In this document: piece by piece, positions 1-6,541 of the stretch
How positions within the stretch are numbered: position 1 is the first letter of the stretch
How the letters are laid out: the number at the start of each line of letters is the position of its first letter
Notes under the pieces: generated by a model
The model's input: only the letters and a program-made list of their open reading frames with translations
Database searches by the model: none
Told to the model about the DNA's origin: nothing
Translations under genes and position numbers: made by a program
Origin: Bradyrhizobium sp.
GTDB taxonomy: Bacteria > Pseudomonadota > Alphaproteobacteria > Rhizobiales > Xanthobacteraceae
Reading direction: 5' to 3'
NCBI RefSeq assembly: GCF_004799445.1
Contig: NZ_SSNA01000214.1
Coordinates: 1-57,696 of the forward strand
Length of the DNA: 57,696 nucleotides

Positions 1-1339
1 ACATCCCGCGCGCTTTCATTCCCTTCGTTTGCAACGCGGATCGGGCCATCACCAGCGCCCGTTTGCGCTGGGCCGGCGTCATGAGATCAAACCCGTACGC
101 CCTGGGGTCCGCGTGAGCATTCCACTTAGAGGCAAACTTTGCGTAGTCGCTTTCCGGCAAGCCGGAATGTTCAAAGGCTACCAGTTGCGCTTGTTTCATT
201 CGGCGCAAAGACAGCGCCGATTTGGCGACATCGACCGCAGCCGCGTTGCTGATATTAACGCTTGGATTGCCAGCAAATGCCGCTGCTAACTTGTCATTGG
301 TCCCGCTGTTGCCGTTCTGATTGACGAAATCGGTTAGATATTGTTTAGCCTTGTCATAGATCGCGACATCATCTTTCAGGCCCTTGAAATCAGCGCCGGG
401 AATATTTGAAAGAACGAACGATTTAAGATGATTGATTGACTCTGTGCCGGGGCCGCTTCCCTTCGTTCCAAGTTTTTCAAGTGCGGGAATCGCCTGCTCC
501 AGCGGGAAAACCTCTTGCTTAAAGTTCAGGCTGCGATTGCGAGCATCGGCAAGCGATTTGCCGGATTCGGTGCCGGCCACTTGTTGAGCTTCTACGCTAC
601 CCGGTGGCGGCGCGGCCACGATTGAGCCGGGAGGCTGATAGCCGGATCGTGCGCGGACGGCTGGCGCGGGAGCGGCGGGCATGGGTGCGGGCGCTGGGGG
701 CGGTGATGCGCCACCAAGTAGCCGATTAGGTGCCGCTTGTGGCGGCGCTGGCGGCGTTGGAGGCTGCAAATTGTTACCGGGCAATTCCAGCGGAGCGTTA
801 CCGCTGCCGCCAACATAGGTCTGCTTGTTATTGGCGCCATATTGAGGGGTTGTCGGCGGTACAGTGTTTGGCTGATATCCGCGTTCTTCGATCGGCCCAT
901 TGCCGAATGCTGGAGCGCCATAGAACTTAGTTCCGCCGCCCGTTGAAACGGCTTGTGTCCGCCCAAGATACGCCTGCCCCCTCTGCCACGCATCTAGCGT
1001 TTGAGCGTGCACGTTCTGAATTGCCTGCCGCTGCATCATCGGATCGCGCGGCAAGCCCTGCATAAATTGCACTGCGTGTTGCGCCGACATGGCATCGCCT
1101 TTTGTCAAGCGACCGAGCACGTCCCAGAGTTTTGGGGTTATATCTTTCTGCCCAAGATCGGGGTCACTGAGCAGCCCTGCGGCGGCATTGTTGACCATGC
1201 CAAAGCGTTCTGTCGCGAGCTTGATGGAGTTTTCCTGAACGGCCTGCTGCTTAAGCTGGTTTTCGAGCAGCTTGTTCGACATATCAAACGGGCTTTGAAG
1301 AACGTTATCCCGGTAGCTGGAGACATCAACTTCAGCCAT
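1..1339 (-). CDS. Phage-like protein of unknown function, 3' end outside the window
   Basis: Reading leftward from an ATG at 1339, one frame stays open for 446 codons with no stop before the window edge, so the gene is incomplete at its C-terminus. The N-terminal ~120 residues are Gln- and Ala-rich and look helical. Residues ~150-240 form a low-complexity Pro/Ala/Gly/Gln linker. The part after that is again helical and charged, ending at the edge near motifs such as MTPAQRKRALVMARSALQ. This build suggests a virion-associated or injected phage protein, but that is inference; I do not recognise the family. Its start overlaps the stop of the upstream small gene by 8 bases (ATGGCTGA), which implies translational coupling. 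Reading-frame length and sensible composition make the coding call strong and the function weak. Confidence 0.7.
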   Translation of the reverse strand, partial: MAEVDVSSYRDNVLQSPFDMSNKLLENQLKQQAVQENSIKLATERFGMVNNAAAGLLSDPDLGQKDITPKLWDVLGRLTKGDAMSAQHAVQFMQGLPRDPMMQRQAIQNVHAQTLDAWQRGQAYLGRTQAVSTGGGTKFYGAPAFGNGPIEERGYQPNTVPPTTPQYGANNKQTYVGGSGNAPLELPGNNLQPPTPPAPPQAAPNRLLGGASPPPAPAPMPAAPAPAVRARSGYQPPGSIVAAPPPGSVEAQQVAGTESGKSLADARNRSLNFKQEVFPLEQAIPALEKLGTKGSGPGTESINHLKSFVLSNIPGADFKGLKDDVAIYDKAKQYLTDFVNQNGNSGTNDKLAAAFAGNPSVNISNAAAVDVAKSALSLRRMKQAQLVAFEHSGLPESDYAKFASKWNAHADPRAYGFDLMTPAQRKRALVMARSALQTKGMKARGM

Positions 1340-1523
1340 ATGCCGCCCCCGCAAAACGGGTCACGTCAACGCCATCAGCCTTAAGCCGATCAGCAAGCGC
1401 CACGCGGATGAAATCGCTGCGCGACATCATGTGAGAGTCCGCCGCCTGATCCAGCAAGCGCGCGAAAGATTTGGGCGTTCTGATTTGCAGAATCGCGTCG
1501 TAAGTCAGCCGGGCATGCGACAT
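1332..1523 (-). CDS. Small ribbon-helix-helix-like protein in the phage-like element
   Basis: A 63-residue protein starting MSHARLTYDAILQIRTPKSF. The order strand (LTYDAILQIRTPKSF), helix (ARLLDQAADSH), then helix (SRSDFIRVALADRLKADG) resembles MetJ/Arc-type ribbon-helix-helix proteins, with the second helix beginning at the typical Ser-Arg-Ser-Asp position. I infer a small DNA-binding regulator or mobilisation accessory protein; no specific family is recognised. The ATG at 1523 was preferred over an upstream one at 1610 because TAGGTGG lies just before it. The gene is coupled to the following large frame through an 8-base stop/start overlap. Confidence 0.6.
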   Translation of the reverse strand: MSHARLTYDAILQIRTPKSFARLLDQAADSHMMSRSDFIRVALADRLKADGVDVTRFAGAAYG

Positions 1524-1871
1524 TGGCCACCTATTCGGTGTTGAATCGGGGTTCGGTTTCCGATTGCCAGCGTCGAATTGCTTTTTGCCGGTCCCAAAAT
1601 TGGGAGGCACAGGCGCCGTTTCGTCCCCTCACGGCCTCCGGGGGTTACTTTCACCAAGCAGTCCCCGGTCCTGAAGTGGGGTCAGTTGAGGCCATGGGTT
1701 TCGACGCCATGGATTCAGGATGAATTAATATAGTCCGTAATGCGGCCCGCGTATAGAAGAATTACGCAGCACAAACCTGAGTCATTTTGTCGCATATACG
1801 CAAGGCGCCAAGGTTATGGCGCTCCCAATATTGCAACAGTGGCAAATTTAGACCGATCGAATACTTGCGGA
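1524..1871. other. Gap between the two leftward genes, 348 bases
   Basis: No convincing gene is seen on either strand. The right part lies downstream of the XRE gene and the left part must carry the ribosome binding site, and possibly the promoter, of the small leftward gene. A short direct repeat of GCCATGG occurs around 1691-1711. No clear terminator hairpin was found. Confidence 0.4.
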
Positions 1872-2111
1872 TTAGGTGTTGGCCCGAAGCCTGACGCCCG
1901 GTTGTCCGTGGTTTAGAAATTCAATTCCAGCGCTTTCCAGCGCCGTCATAACCGCCCGAATCGTATCGAGCCCACTCCCCAACGTCGCCGCTCCCTTGCC
2001 TTCCATCGCCGAAATCGTGGTGACGTTGACGCCAGCCGCCGTTGCTAATTGGGTCTGACTAAGCCCCGCAAGCGCCCGGGCGGCCTTAAGCTGGTTTCCA
2101 GTAGTTAGCAT
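1872..2111 (-). CDS. XRE-family helix-turn-helix repressor
   Basis: A 79-residue protein made almost entirely of a Cro/C1-type helix-turn-helix domain. The motif LKAARALAGLSQTQLATAAG (residues 8-27) is helix 1-turn-recognition region, followed by VNVTTISAMEG for the recognition helix and a C-terminal segment with IRAVMTALESAGIEFLNHG, typical of small XRE proteins in rhizobial mobile elements. A purine-rich GGGGAAA precedes the ATG. It is divergent from a row of small rightward genes, and repeated GGGTAAACCC palindromes lie between, so it most likely represses one or both directions in the manner of a prophage repressor. Family call is secure; the target is inferred from layout. Confidence 0.88.
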   Translation of the reverse strand: MLTTGNQLKAARALAGLSQTQLATAAGVNVTTISAMEGKGAATLGSGLDTIRAVMTALESAGIEFLNHGQPGVRLRANT

Positions 2112-2141
2112 ATCGGCTTTCCCCTTTATCTAAATTACCGT

Positions 2142-2218
2142 ACCCAAAAATATATTGGGTAAACCCATTGACGGCAAGGGCCAATACTCTATAGGGTAAA
2201 CCCATAATTAAAATGGGT
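2142..2218. promoter_or_regulatory. Divergent operator region with GGGTAAACCC repeats
   Basis: The palindrome GGGTAAACCC (half-sites GGGT and ACCC around a 2-base spacer) occurs exactly twice, at 2157-2166 and 2194-2203, with centres 37 bases apart. An extra ACCC half-site is at 2142-2145 and an extra GGGT at 2215-2218. The sequence around them is AT-rich compared with its neighbours. The position between the XRE repressor and the rightward gene cluster fits operators for that repressor; binding itself is inferred. Confidence 0.65.
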
Positions 2219-2227
2219 GTAGCCAAG

Positions 2228-2533
2228 ATGAAACAGTCAATTCAAGCCGATGCAATGCGCCGGGCCTGGGCCATCTTCCGCCAGACCTACAATTTCCCCG
2301 CGATCAAGTTTTCCGACATTGGCCGCAAGTGCTTCGCTTGGGCACTGCGGCAGGCATGGGTTGAAGCCCGGGAGGCCGCCCGGGTTGCCGCGCTCTCGCC
2401 CGCCGCCAAAGCTGACGGCATCGAAACGCTGCAATCCCTCATTTCCCGCGCCGGCTACATCGACAGCGGCCCGCAATGGAAAGCCACCGTTGCCGCGCAC
2501 CGCGACGAAATCCGCCAACTGCAAACCGTATGA
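2228..2533 (+). CDS. Small hypothetical protein, first gene of the rightward phage-like cluster
   Basis: A 101-residue protein beginning MKQSIQADAMRRAWAIFRQT, rich in Ala, Arg and aromatic residues, with a helical look and no recognised domain. An in-frame ATG also exists at 2213, but that start would overlap the last GGGT operator half-site and has no ribosome binding site; 2228 has GGGTG 8 bases upstream. It is the first gene downstream of the operator region and is probably controlled by the XRE repressor. After its TGA the same frame remains open for another 48 codons (see the next entry), so either the gene is interrupted or two genes abut. Confidence 0.6.
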   Translation: MKQSIQADAMRRAWAIFRQTYNFPAIKFSDIGRKCFAWALRQAWVEAREAARVAALSPAAKADGIETLQSLISRAGYIDSGPQWKATVAAHRDEIRQLQTV

Positions 2534-2677
2534 AAGGAGATCACCGCCAACCACCGTATCCATGCGCCGCAGATTGCCGCGCATCGAAAGGCGGGCCGGA
2601 CGAATGCGCAAACACTCGCCCGGCCCTTCACCAACACCCAGAACCCCATTTTGCAAAGGAAGCTGAACGATGGCTAA
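2534..2677 (+). pseudogene. Open frame without a start codon, in frame behind the previous stop
   Basis: Directly after the TGA at 2531-2533 the same frame continues for 47 codons to TAA at 2675-2677, including the stretch KAGRTNAQTLARPFTNTQNP, which looks like real protein. AAAGGAG (2533-2539) is a good ribosome binding site, yet no ATG, GTG or TTG follows in this frame until near its end. The stop overlaps the next start by 8 bases (ATGGCTAA), the same geometry as ATGGCTGA in the left arm. It is either the C-terminal part of the upstream gene cut by a nonsense change, a start-less remnant of a separate small gene, or a frame read through the stop. Confidence 0.4.
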
Positions 2678-3128
2678 AGCCAAGAATAGCACGAAAGCCC
2701 CGCCAGCCCGCATCAAAACCGCCGATGATGCGCTGTTCAAACTGCATGATAATTTCTGCAAGGCATACGCCGCGATGCTTTGGCTTCGGGGCGGATCAAG
2801 CGTCCCCGTGAAAAACGCGACCAAGGAGGAAAAGGCGCTTGAGCGGAAATGGACCCGCGCGGTTGACATCGCCACGGAAAAAGCACGGGCCGTTGTCGGT
2901 GCCCCAGCCCACACCCTTGAGGGGATGCTGACGAAAATTCACGTTGCGGGCTTTACCTTCGATGATTTCAAAAGGGGCAGTTTCAGTATGCCCTATCACG
3001 GGCTAATCTGCGCCAACGGCAAGCCCCAACAGTGGGAGCCGACCGAGGTTTTCGAGCCGAAAGACGAAACCAAGCTGATTATTTCGTTGCGCGCCGATCT
3101 ACAGCGCTTCGCCGGGAGGCGGGTATGA
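2670..3128 (+). CDS. Hypothetical protein of the phage-like cluster
   Basis: A 152-residue, Lys-rich protein. AAAGGAAG lies about 7 bases before the ATG, so the start is secure. The N-terminal ~20 residues are basic and disordered (MAKAKNSTKAPPARIK). A helical region with many charged residues follows, then a C-terminal part containing FDDFKRGSFSMPYHGL and WEPTEVF. No known catalytic motif was recognised and I assign no function. It ends inside the next start (ATGA overlap at 3125-3128), so it belongs to a tightly coupled run of small genes typical of phage early regions. Confidence 0.65.
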   Translation: MAKAKNSTKAPPARIKTADDALFKLHDNFCKAYAAMLWLRGGSSVPVKNATKEEKALERKWTRAVDIATEKARAVVGAPAHTLEGMLTKIHVAGFTFDDFKRGSFSMPYHGLICANGKPQQWEPTEVFEPKDETKLIISLRADLQRFAGRRV

Positions 3129-3295
3129 TCGACATTGAAGAAGAAGCAAGCGCGATCTTCGATCTTGCTACCCTTGTCGGCGTTCTTACGGCTGGACCGG
3201 ATGCAGACACCGCAATTGAGGGCATTCGTCTGATAATGATCGAAATCAGAGATCATGCCGCCAACATAAAGCGAAACACGGGAGGCCAGTCATGA
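3125..3295 (+). CDS. Very small acidic hypothetical protein
   Basis: A 56-residue acidic protein (MIDIEEEASAIFDLATLVGV...) whose ATG overlaps the previous stop as ATGA and whose stop overlaps the next start in the same way (3292-3295). An open frame extends further upstream but inside the preceding gene, so the coupled ATG at 3125 is preferred. It looks like a single helical unit and could be a phage early or anti-host peptide; that is speculation. No family recognised. Confidence 0.55.
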   Translation: MIDIEEEASAIFDLATLVGVLTAGPDADTAIEGIRLIMIEIRDHAANIKRNTGGQS

Positions 3296-3522
3296 TCGAG
3301 CTTAACGATGTAGACGGCCCGCTACAGGATATCAAATATATGGCAGAGATCGCCGCTGAACTTAGCGACAATCTCGACTCGAATCACTCCCGCCCCGGCT
3401 TTTTCGAAATCTCACTCTCGGAAGGCAACCGGCTTGCTTTTTGCTGCAACGATATGTTGCGACGGATTGAAGAGTTAATGGCGTCTCTCTCTTCCGTCCG
3501 CCGAGCGAGGAAACGCGCCTAG
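3292..3522 (+). CDS. Small hypothetical protein, last of the coupled cluster
   Basis: A 76-residue protein that starts in an ATGA overlap with the gene before it. It ends in a strongly basic tail (RRARKRA). The middle contains the segment FFEISLSEGNRLAFCCNDML, a plausible strand-turn-helix with two adjacent cysteines. No domain is recognised. A terminator hairpin follows 25 bases after its stop, so the rightward transcript beginning near 2210 probably ends here. Confidence 0.55.
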   Translation: MIELNDVDGPLQDIKYMAEIAAELSDNLDSNHSRPGFFEISLSEGNRLAFCCNDMLRRIEELMASLSSVRRARKRA

Positions 3523-3547
3523 CCCCTAGCAAGTTGTCATCCAATCC

Positions 3548-3583
3548 CCGCCCGGTTGCATCACGCGCCGGGCGGTTTCGTTT
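3548..3583 (+). terminator. Rho-independent terminator of the phage-like cluster
   Basis: Stem CCGCCCGG (3548-3555) pairs with CCGGGCGG (3568-3575) around a 12-base loop and is followed by TTTCGTTT. It lies just downstream of the last small gene. Confidence 0.65.
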
Positions 3584-4080
3584 GAACGTAGCGCCAAACG
3601 CTATGGGCGAGTCACCTATTCGTTTTCCGCGCCTCGGGCCCCAACAGGGTGCGGAAACAAACCAAAACGCACCAGCGGCCATTTCTGAGTCACCCAGGGG
3701 CACCGTGGGTTTGGAGGACGGTCAGGGAATCGAACCCACCGCACAAATTCACTCGCGGTTTCGGTTTGCCATCATCGCCAAATCATCAAACAATTCAGCG
3801 GTACAATACGGGCCAAGGTTTGCCACTCTGCTGCAAATTGTTGAACGAAATCAGCGAAGCGATAAATCCCACCCCTTCCGCCAATTATGGCGCCAAGTCA
3901 CCAACGTCCGGATCGAGCGGGAGCCTCTTTCTGGGCGGTCTCGCAATAGGATGTTGACCGGCCGCTATGCTTTGGGCTCCTGGCAGATTGACGACCAGGT
4001 CGGTCAGTCACCGGAGCCCCGAAATCCCCGGCGCATTTGAGACTGTGCAACCTATGCTGGGGTTCTATGAATAGACGTCT
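3584..4080. other. Gap of about 500 bases at the right border of the phage-like element
   Basis: No real gene is supported here. Frames that stay open on the plus strand translate to low-quality protein, including the VRESNPP-type string that commonly arises from antisense reading of tRNA 3' ends. Apart from the tRNA-like fragment listed separately I see nothing that I can name. Confidence 0.4.
3712..3737 (-). other. tRNA 3'-end-like fragment, possible attachment site
   Basis: Read on the minus strand, GGGTTCGATTCCC is a good T-loop motif, followed by an acceptor-like ACCGTCC, a discriminator T and CCA, the spacing of a tRNA 3' end. Only three of five T-stem pairs form, and no anticodon or D arm lies upstream, so it is not a functional tRNA. 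Integrative elements often duplicate the 3' end of their target tRNA, so this may be a border of the neighbouring element; that is inference. Confidence 0.35.
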
Positions 4081-5208
4081 CTAGGTCCCTACGGTGCGAT
4101 GTCTGGAAGCGGTTCTTGAGCGTTTCACCACGCCCTCATCGTACCGCGCTGCCTTCCGCTCCTTCACATCTGATACCGCGTGAAGAGTTTTCGTTCCGCG
4201 GTGAGAGGCATATTCCTTGCCGTCGACTGGTGCGACGTGCGGCGGATCTCTGTCGAGATAAGGTCGCCCGATTCCGAACTCCTTCTCATGTGCATCGATC
4301 CAATTCCAAAGTTTTTCAGTGGAAATCAATCGCTGTGTCCGTGTCCCGCCATTGACGCTCACGACATCGGCCGCAAGCCCGTGGCCATAGCCGCCACGGG
4401 TGCTCCCTCCATGATACGATCTGTCAGTGGCCGCCTTCAGGCCGCTTGCGATCGATTGACGGTAGTCATCGCGGAACGCGCTGGTTATGCCAGGCGACAG
4501 CCCGGCCTGCTCCGCAGCGTGAAGCGTATGGAAGAGCTTTTGTTTGAAGTCTTTATCCATGCCACCAATCACGTAGTCCATCATTGACATGCCGGTCTTT
4601 TCCGCCGCCTTTGGATCCTTCCACGCGAAATCCTCATTGACGGGCTTGGTAAAGGTTTTCGTGACGGTCACTGTTTTGCCTTTCCTCTTGACCATCACTT
4701 TCCTGAGCTCCTGCACCTTGATGGTGTCCTCCTTGGGCGTCCGTTGGTAAAGCGCCCACAGGTATTGGTCGATGCAGATGTCGACCACCATGCATTCGTC
4801 CCGAATTTCGATGGAGCTCACGGCATCCCTGGTGTCCTGAGGCATCGCATTGGTCGTGTTCGCTGTCGCCACCTGCGCGGGCGCTGTTTCGGACGGCAAC
4901 ATCTGCGACGAATCGGTCAACGCGGCCTCCACGATCGATTTCGGCTCATCCGAGGCCGCCGTCTTGTCGGTGTCCATTCCCCTCACTGGTTCGGCGGTTG
5001 TTGCAACGTCGACGATACTGGAGTTGTCCAATGCCCGCGGCTGCGACGCGTCCGCGCGCTCGAAATCGGCGGTGAGAAATGGTGCAATTCGGTCCGGGGT
5101 TGGCGCTGCGGTGTTCTCGATGCCGGCCGAAGCGAAGCCTGCAAACCAAGCGATAGCCCCCGCTCCGCACAACACCGCCGCCATTGTTGCAGATCGCTGT
5201 GGGTTCAT
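4081..5208 (-). CDS. Exported peptidase M15-like (VanY/DD-peptidase fold) protein
   Basis: A 375-residue protein with an N-terminal hydrophobic segment (AAVLCGAGAIAWFAGFASAG, residues ~10-29) that looks like a signal peptide or anchor. A long Thr/Ala/Asp-rich low-complexity stretch follows to about residue 130, then a conserved C-terminal domain. That domain holds SAFRDDYRQS, then YGHGLAADVVSVNG, then DPPHVAPVDG. The H-x6-D and later PPH pattern matches zinc ligands of M15 peptidoglycan peptidases. The likely role is cleavage or remodelling of cell-wall peptides in the periplasm. It is monocistronic, next to the phage-like element but with ordinary host-like composition. The fold assignment is from motif pattern only. 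Confidence 0.7.
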   Translation of the reverse strand: MNPQRSATMAAVLCGAGAIAWFAGFASAGIENTAAPTPDRIAPFLTADFERADASQPRALDNSSIVDVATTAEPVRGMDTDKTAASDEPKSIVEAALTDSSQMLPSETAPAQVATANTTNAMPQDTRDAVSSIEIRDECMVVDICIDQYLWALYQRTPKEDTIKVQELRKVMVKRKGKTVTVTKTFTKPVNEDFAWKDPKAAEKTGMSMMDYVIGGMDKDFKQKLFHTLHAAEQAGLSPGITSAFRDDYRQSIASGLKAATDRSYHGGSTRGGYGHGLAADVVSVNGGTRTQRLISTEKLWNWIDAHEKEFGIGRPYLDRDPPHVAPVDGKEYASHRGTKTLHAVSDVKERKAARYDEGVVKRSRTASRHRTVGT

Positions 5209-5406
5209 GATCCCAATCCCCTAACGCTCCAGCCGAGTCAGCTTACCCTGTACGCTTCGGGCCGATTTTCGGCTCACGATAGGATTACGCAATGGCGAAA
5301 GCTGCGGCTTGTCAGTCTTTCCCAAAAGGTGTTGCTCGTATGCAACGCGCCGCCGCAAGCAGCTTCATCGCGCTTGGTGTTCCAGGTTCCCGGAACTCCA
5401 TCGTAT

Positions 5407-6531
5407 CTAGGTCGCCTGTACCACGACCGAACGGAAACGCTGGATGGCGAGGCCGAAGAACAAGGCCCCGATGGCGGCTACCGCGAGGAATTGCGGCCAG
5501 ACCACGTCGAGCCCGGCGCCGCGATAGAGAATTGCTTGCGCGAAGGCGACGAAATGCGTCGACGGCGATATCTGCATGAATTTGGCGAGCCATGGCGGCA
5601 TGCTCTCCAGCGGAGTATTGCTGCCCGAGAGCATATTCATGGGTAGAAAGACCAACATGTACAACAAGCCGAGTTGGGGCATCGACCGCGCCACCGTGCC
5701 CAGGAAGATTCCGATCGCGGTCGCAAAGAACAGGTAAATCACGACGCCGACCATGAACAACGGTATTGAGCCTGCGACCGGGATGCCAAGTATCAGGCGC
5801 AGCACCAGGTAGAGCGACAACCCCACCGCCACTGCGATCACGAGGCCATTCGCCCAGACCTTGGACATCGCGATCTCGAACGGCGTCAGCGGCATCACCA
5901 AAAGATGATCCATGGTGCCGTGCTCGCGCTCGCGCACGACGGCGGCACCGGCCAGAATGATCGCCAGCATGGTGATATCGTTGATGATTGCCATCACACT
6001 GGTAAACCAGGCCGTCGTCAGGTTGGGGTTGAACGCGATGCGCACATCGAGATTCACAGGCGACGGCCCGGTACCCTCCGCATGGGAGACGAAATCGGAG
6101 ATTTCGGTGCCGATGATCTGCTGCGCGTAGCCGGAACCAAGGCCGGCCTGCACCATCGCGGTCGCGTCGACATTGATCTGGAGCACCGGTTGGTGTCCCG
6201 CCAAAACGTACTCTTCGAAGTTCGGCGGGATATCCAGCACGAAGGTGAATTTTCCCGCGTTCATCGCAGGAATGATATCTTGCTCGGCGATCTGTTTCGG
6301 CGACTGGAACAACGGTGGGAAGAAAGCATGGGCAATTCGGCGTGAAAGTTCCGACTGGTCCTCATCGACGATCGCGATGGAGGCATTGTGCAGCTCCTGC
6401 GAATTGCTCCGGGCCTGCAAGGTCACCGCCAGCGAAAATGAATAGACCACCAGTCCCAAAAGAACGAAATCGTGCATGAAACTGCGCAATTCCTTGACGC
6501 CAAGCCAATAGATATTTGCGGCCTTTCGCAT
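5407..6531 (-). CDS. ABC-2 type transporter permease (YhhJ-like)
   Basis: A 374-residue permease of the ABC-2 family. It has one N-terminal membrane helix (FVLLGLVVYSFSLAVTLQAR), a large soluble domain of ~140 residues, then five hydrophobic segments in the C-terminal half, with the family motif VVREREHGTMDHLLVMPLTP between them. It is the third gene of a leftward operon (HlyD adaptor, RbbA-like ATPase/permease, this permease), starting 10 bases after the RbbA stop. The arrangement is that of the yhiI-yhiH-yhhJ efflux system, so it probably forms the second permease half of a drug or hydrophobic-compound exporter in the inner membrane. The substrate cannot be read from the sequence. Confidence 0.88.
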   Translation of the reverse strand: MRKAANIYWLGVKELRSFMHDFVLLGLVVYSFSLAVTLQARSNSQELHNASIAIVDEDQSELSRRIAHAFFPPLFQSPKQIAEQDIIPAMNAGKFTFVLDIPPNFEEYVLAGHQPVLQINVDATAMVQAGLGSGYAQQIIGTEISDFVSHAEGTGPSPVNLDVRIAFNPNLTTAWFTSVMAIINDITMLAIILAGAAVVREREHGTMDHLLVMPLTPFEIAMSKVWANGLVIAVAVGLSLYLVLRLILGIPVAGSIPLFMVGVVIYLFFATAIGIFLGTVARSMPQLGLLYMLVFLPMNMLSGSNTPLESMPPWLAKFMQISPSTHFVAFAQAILYRGAGLDVVWPQFLAVAAIGALFFGLAIQRFRSVVVQAT

Positions 6532-6541
6532 GATCCGGACC

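Noticed and set aside
3712..3790. A complete tRNA gene on the minus strand
   Set aside because: Only the T-loop and acceptor 3' side fit; no D arm, anticodon arm or matching 5' acceptor strand is present.
3534..4040. Open frames of 168 and 102 codons on the plus strand
   Set aside because: One passes through the terminator hairpin and the other contains the VRESNPP-type string typical of antisense tRNA ends; no ribosome binding site or domain.
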